Assembly (NCBI GenBank): GCA_022648295.1
Contig: JALCME010000013.1
Location: forward strand, 62,001-126,000
DNA: 64,000 nt
Origin: Bacteroides sp.
GTDB lineage: Bacteria > Bacteroidota > Bacteroidia > Bacteroidales > Bacteroidaceae
Reading direction: 5' to 3'
Below, in pieces: positions 61,555 through 64,000 of the stretch. The notes under the pieces were generated by a model that made no database searches, had not been told where the DNA came from, and worked only from the letters and a program-made list of their open reading frames with translations. Position 1 is the stretch's first letter. Every line of letters starts with the position of its first letter. The position numbers were made by a program, and so were the translations under genes.

Positions 61555-63615
61555 ATGAAAAATAAAATAATATCCGCTTTACTATGCATGACACTCACCA
61601 CTTCATGCGTTGATTTGGATATTCCTCCAAAAAATATCGTTACCTCCGAAAACCTTCTTTCCAGTGAATCAGGTATGGATATCTATATGGCTAGAATGTA
61701 TAGCAATATGCCATTTGAAGATTTCAAATATATGGCACAATGGGGATTCAATTATGATGGTTGGCTGAATGCGACCGGTATTGAAGGTACCGGTGAAGCG
61801 CTGAACCGCGATGGCATTTGTCATGCTTTTACAGGAGAAGACCATGCTTACTGGGGATCGGCATTTACTTTACTTCGCGATGCCAACTATCTGATTGAAA
61901 ATCTACCTGCATATGCCGGTTCTTTCCCTGAAATTACTTATAACCATTATTTGGGTGAAGCTTATTACGTACGTGCTACAGTATTCTATGCTATGGCTCG
62001 CCGTTTTGGTGGAGTTCCTTTAGTAACCCATGTCATTAATTATCCGGCATCATCTGATAAACTGGAAGTACCACGTTCCAGTGAAGAAGAAACTTGGGAT
62101 CAAGTACTGGCTGATTATGATATGGCAGCCTCATTAATGCAACCCAAAAGCCCAAAAAGTGGCTATTCAAACAAATATGTCGCTTTATCTTTCAAAGCGG
62201 AAGCTATGCTATATGCAGGCTGCGTAGCTAAATATAATGAAACTGTTACCGGCCGTCTGACAGGCCTGGGAGAAAAGACAGGGGTACGCGTCATTGGTTT
62301 TGATGAAGACAGGTGGCAAGCTGCTTCAAAAAAATATTTTACTGAAGCATACAAAGCTGCATCAGAAGTAATTCAAAACGGCGGTTATTCTTTATACAAA
62401 AAGAAGTGGGCTCCAGGCGATAAAGAAGCACAGTATCAGAATATGGTAGATATGTTCTCTGACCTGACCAGCCCGGAAAATATTTATGTAAAAGAATACA
62501 TCTATCCTACGGTAACTCACGCATATGATGCATACAGCGCTCCGTTTATCTTCCGTTCTCCGCTTGCTTCAGGCGTATGTCCGACTGCTGATTTTGTGGA
62601 ACTATTTGATGGATTTAACCACTACCCTGATGGAACACTTAAGGTTACAAGCGGCAACTCAAATACAGAAGGTGATTATCTGATGTATAATTCTCCGCTC
62701 GATTTCTATAAAAATGCAGAGCCACGTTTGAGAGCATATGTTATCTTCCCGGGTGATATGTTCAAAGGCAAAGAAATAGAAATTCGTGGAGGTGTGTATA
62801 CCGGCAATACTCCGGTAAGGCCTCTTTTTAAAGATTATTCTTATAACTCGGCAGCTGCTCTATATCAAAATCTTGACATCTATACCCAGAAGCCCAAAAC
62901 GCTGTATCTGAGCCCGAGAGAAGGTAACAATCAGGAAATTGTAACTCTAGAAGATGGATCAACAATGACCGCTGCTGGTGCCAACGGACCGTTCTATGAT
63001 AACGGAGAAGCTTGTTTAACCGGGCTGTACGGACGTAAATGGTTAAATCCCGATCCGTCGTTTACAGCCAAAGAAGGTAACTCAGCACAACCATTCATTC
63101 TAATGCGCTATGCGGAAGTGTTACTTTCGGCCGCCGAAGCTGCTGTTGAATTATCCATGGCGAATGCTCCCTCTCCTGATGGAACAAATATGCTTGCTGT
63201 AGCAACAAAAGCAATCAATGATATCCGCGAAAGGGCAGGTGCCAAATTGCTAACAGGAGAGCTAAGAGGAGATGTAGAAAGCAGAAATATTGTTCGCAAG
63301 GAACGCCGCAAAGAATTGGCATTTGAAAATAAGACAAAGTGGGATTTGAGGCGCTGGAGAGTAAATCATTACGAAGGTCGTGATGGTTTCTGGGGTGAGA
63401 CCCGCGATAAGAATATGTACAGTAACCAGACACGCTACCGTTTCAGAGGTGTTTATCCATTCTACTCTACCAAAGAAAAGAAGTACTTCTTCGACGTTCA
63501 TTACCAATGGGTCAGTCAAAAGACATTTACATACACAGTACTTGACTATTATTTCTCCATACCTTCCGGTGAAGTCTCAAAGAGTCTTGTAATAGATCAA
63601 CAACCTAACAGATAA
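61555..63615 (+). CDS. SusD/RagB-like lipoprotein of the GH76 locus
   Basis: 686 residues, with a lipoprotein signal to Cys18 (LTTSCVDLDIPP). It is longer than the others. SusD marks are GEAYYVRATVFYAMARRFGGVPL, LMRYAEVLLSAAEAAVELSM, INDIRERAGAK and VRKERRKELAFENKTKWDLRRW. It ends 33 nt before the next lipoprotein. Predicted to bind the mannan fragments released by GH76. Confidence 0.95.
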   Translation: MKNKIISALLCMTLTTSCVDLDIPPKNIVTSENLLSSESGMDIYMARMYSNMPFEDFKYMAQWGFNYDGWLNATGIEGTGEALNRDGICHAFTGEDHAYWGSAFTLLRDANYLIENLPAYAGSFPEITYNHYLGEAYYVRATVFYAMARRFGGVPLVTHVINYPASSDKLEVPRSSEEETWDQVLADYDMAASLMQPKSPKSGYSNKYVALSFKAEAMLYAGCVAKYNETVTGRLTGLGEKTGVRVIGFDEDRWQAASKKYFTEAYKAASEVIQNGGYSLYKKKWAPGDKEAQYQNMVDMFSDLTSPENIYVKEYIYPTVTHAYDAYSAPFIFRSPLASGVCPTADFVELFDGFNHYPDGTLKVTSGNSNTEGDYLMYNSPLDFYKNAEPRLRAYVIFPGDMFKGKEIEIRGGVYTGNTPVRPLFKDYSYNSAAALYQNLDIYTQKPKTLYLSPREGNNQEIVTLEDGSTMTAAGANGPFYDNGEACLTGLYGRKWLNPDPSFTAKEGNSAQPFILMRYAEVLLSAAEAAVELSMANAPSPDGTNMLAVATKAINDIRERAGAKLLTGELRGDVESRNIVRKERRKELAFENKTKWDLRRWRVNHYEGRDGFWGETRDKNMYSNQTRYRFRGVYPFYSTKEKKYFFDVHYQWVSQKTFTYTVLDYYFSIPSGEVSKSLVIDQQPNR

Positions 63616-63648
63616 TATAATGATTTAATAATTAGGAATATACAAAAT

Positions 63649-64000
63649 ATGAAAAAGATAAAATTATATAGTCTATTGAGCACAATGCTTTTAATGGCAT
63701 CGTGTAGTAGTATGTTCGAAAAAGATAATTATGAGGAACCTAGTGAAACACTCTGGGGTGAAGTAGTTGACGTTGCCACAAGTGAACGGATACTGACCGA
63801 CCAGGGAAGCGAAGGTATCCGCATACGTCTCACTGAATTGAGTTGGGGAGAAAACGTAACCCATAATCCAGATTTCTATTGTATGCCTGATGGAACTTTT
63901 CAAAATACAAAGATTTTCAAAGGGAATTATTATATTCGCATAGATGGTCCGTTCATTCCTTTGGTAAGAGAAAATACAGATGGCGTGCCCTTGGCTGATG
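63649..64000 (+). CDS. DUF3823-like lipoprotein, 3' end beyond the window
   Basis: 117 codons are visible; the gene is cut by the window end. The lipoprotein signal ends at Cys19 (LLMASCSSMFEK). The sequence DNYEEPSETLWGEVVDVAT, then RIRLTELSWGENV and PDGTFQNTKIFKGNYYIRI, is the N-terminal pattern I know as DUF3823, a beta-sandwich family usually found beside SusCD in Bacteroides. It probably helps bind glycan in the same surface complex. Confidence 0.8.
   Translation, partial: MKKIKLYSLLSTMLLMASCSSMFEKDNYEEPSETLWGEVVDVATSERILTDQGSEGIRIRLTELSWGENVTHNPDFYCMPDGTFQNTKIFKGNYYIRIDGPFIPLVRENTDGVPLAD

Noticed and set aside
1..64000. Prophage, conjugative element or insertion sequence with a transposase
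   Set aside because: No transposase, integrase (other than Cas1) or phage structural gene was seen in the window; only the 98-bp repeat and the ATPase relic hint at mobility.

Overview
The window looks like a chromosomal segment of a human-gut Bacteroides. The evidence is five SusC/SusD pairs, a hybrid two-component system, Bacteroides-type promoters (-7 box TAnnTTTG), lipoproteins with a Cys followed by acidic residues, and a CfiA/CcrA-like class B1 metallo-beta-lactamase. The species cannot be fixed from the sequence; the B. ovatus/xylanisolvens/thetaiotaomicron group is my guess.

Layout. (1) 1-6666: 3' end of cas1, cas2, an AT-rich leader with a 12-bp inverted repeat, and a very long CRISPR array (91 repeats of 29 nt by my count, 90 spacers of 34-39 nt) read on the + strand, type I-B-like. 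(2) 6.7-11.8 kb: two different AAA+ ATPases, a tandem pair of XRE-type HTH proteins on the - strand, and a TlpA-like thioredoxin lipoprotein. The second ATPase has a twin palindrome in its promoter. (3) 11.9-18.1 kb: SusC/SusD plus a secreted metallophosphoesterase, closed by a strong terminator. (4) 18.4-29.5 kb: an intracellular ROK kinase/MFS transporter/SIS-domain/creatininase-fold operon followed by SusC, SusD, a surface lipoprotein and a GH18 glycosidase, suggesting use of an amino-sugar glycan. (5) 29.5-31 kb: a decayed relic of the second ATPase family, a small secreted protein and an orphan copy of the twin palindrome. (6) 31-49.5 kb: SusC/SusD without enzymes, a divergent HTCS regulator, then SusC/SusD, a six-hairpin glycosidase and a GH97 of the retaining (alpha-galactosidase) type. 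Two inverted copies of a ~98-bp repeat bracket the HTCS-to-GH97 block. (7) 49.7-51.9 kb (- strand): SGNH hydrolase, class B1 metallo-beta-lactamase and a GNAT acetyltransferase. (8) 52.2-64 kb: a membrane-spanning regulator (LamG-like and kelch outside, SARP-like DNA-binding domain inside), then a locus with a two-CNA-like-domain lipoprotein, a GH76 alpha-mannanase, SusC, SusD and a DUF3823-type lipoprotein cut by the window end.

Together the genes describe several glycan-import loci in which outer-membrane SusCD complexes import oligosaccharides released by surface or periplasmic enzymes. Regulation is by the HTCS and, by inference, the kelch/SARP protein. All coordinates were read by eye; no database search was run, so family calls rest on motifs, gene order and memory of the families.
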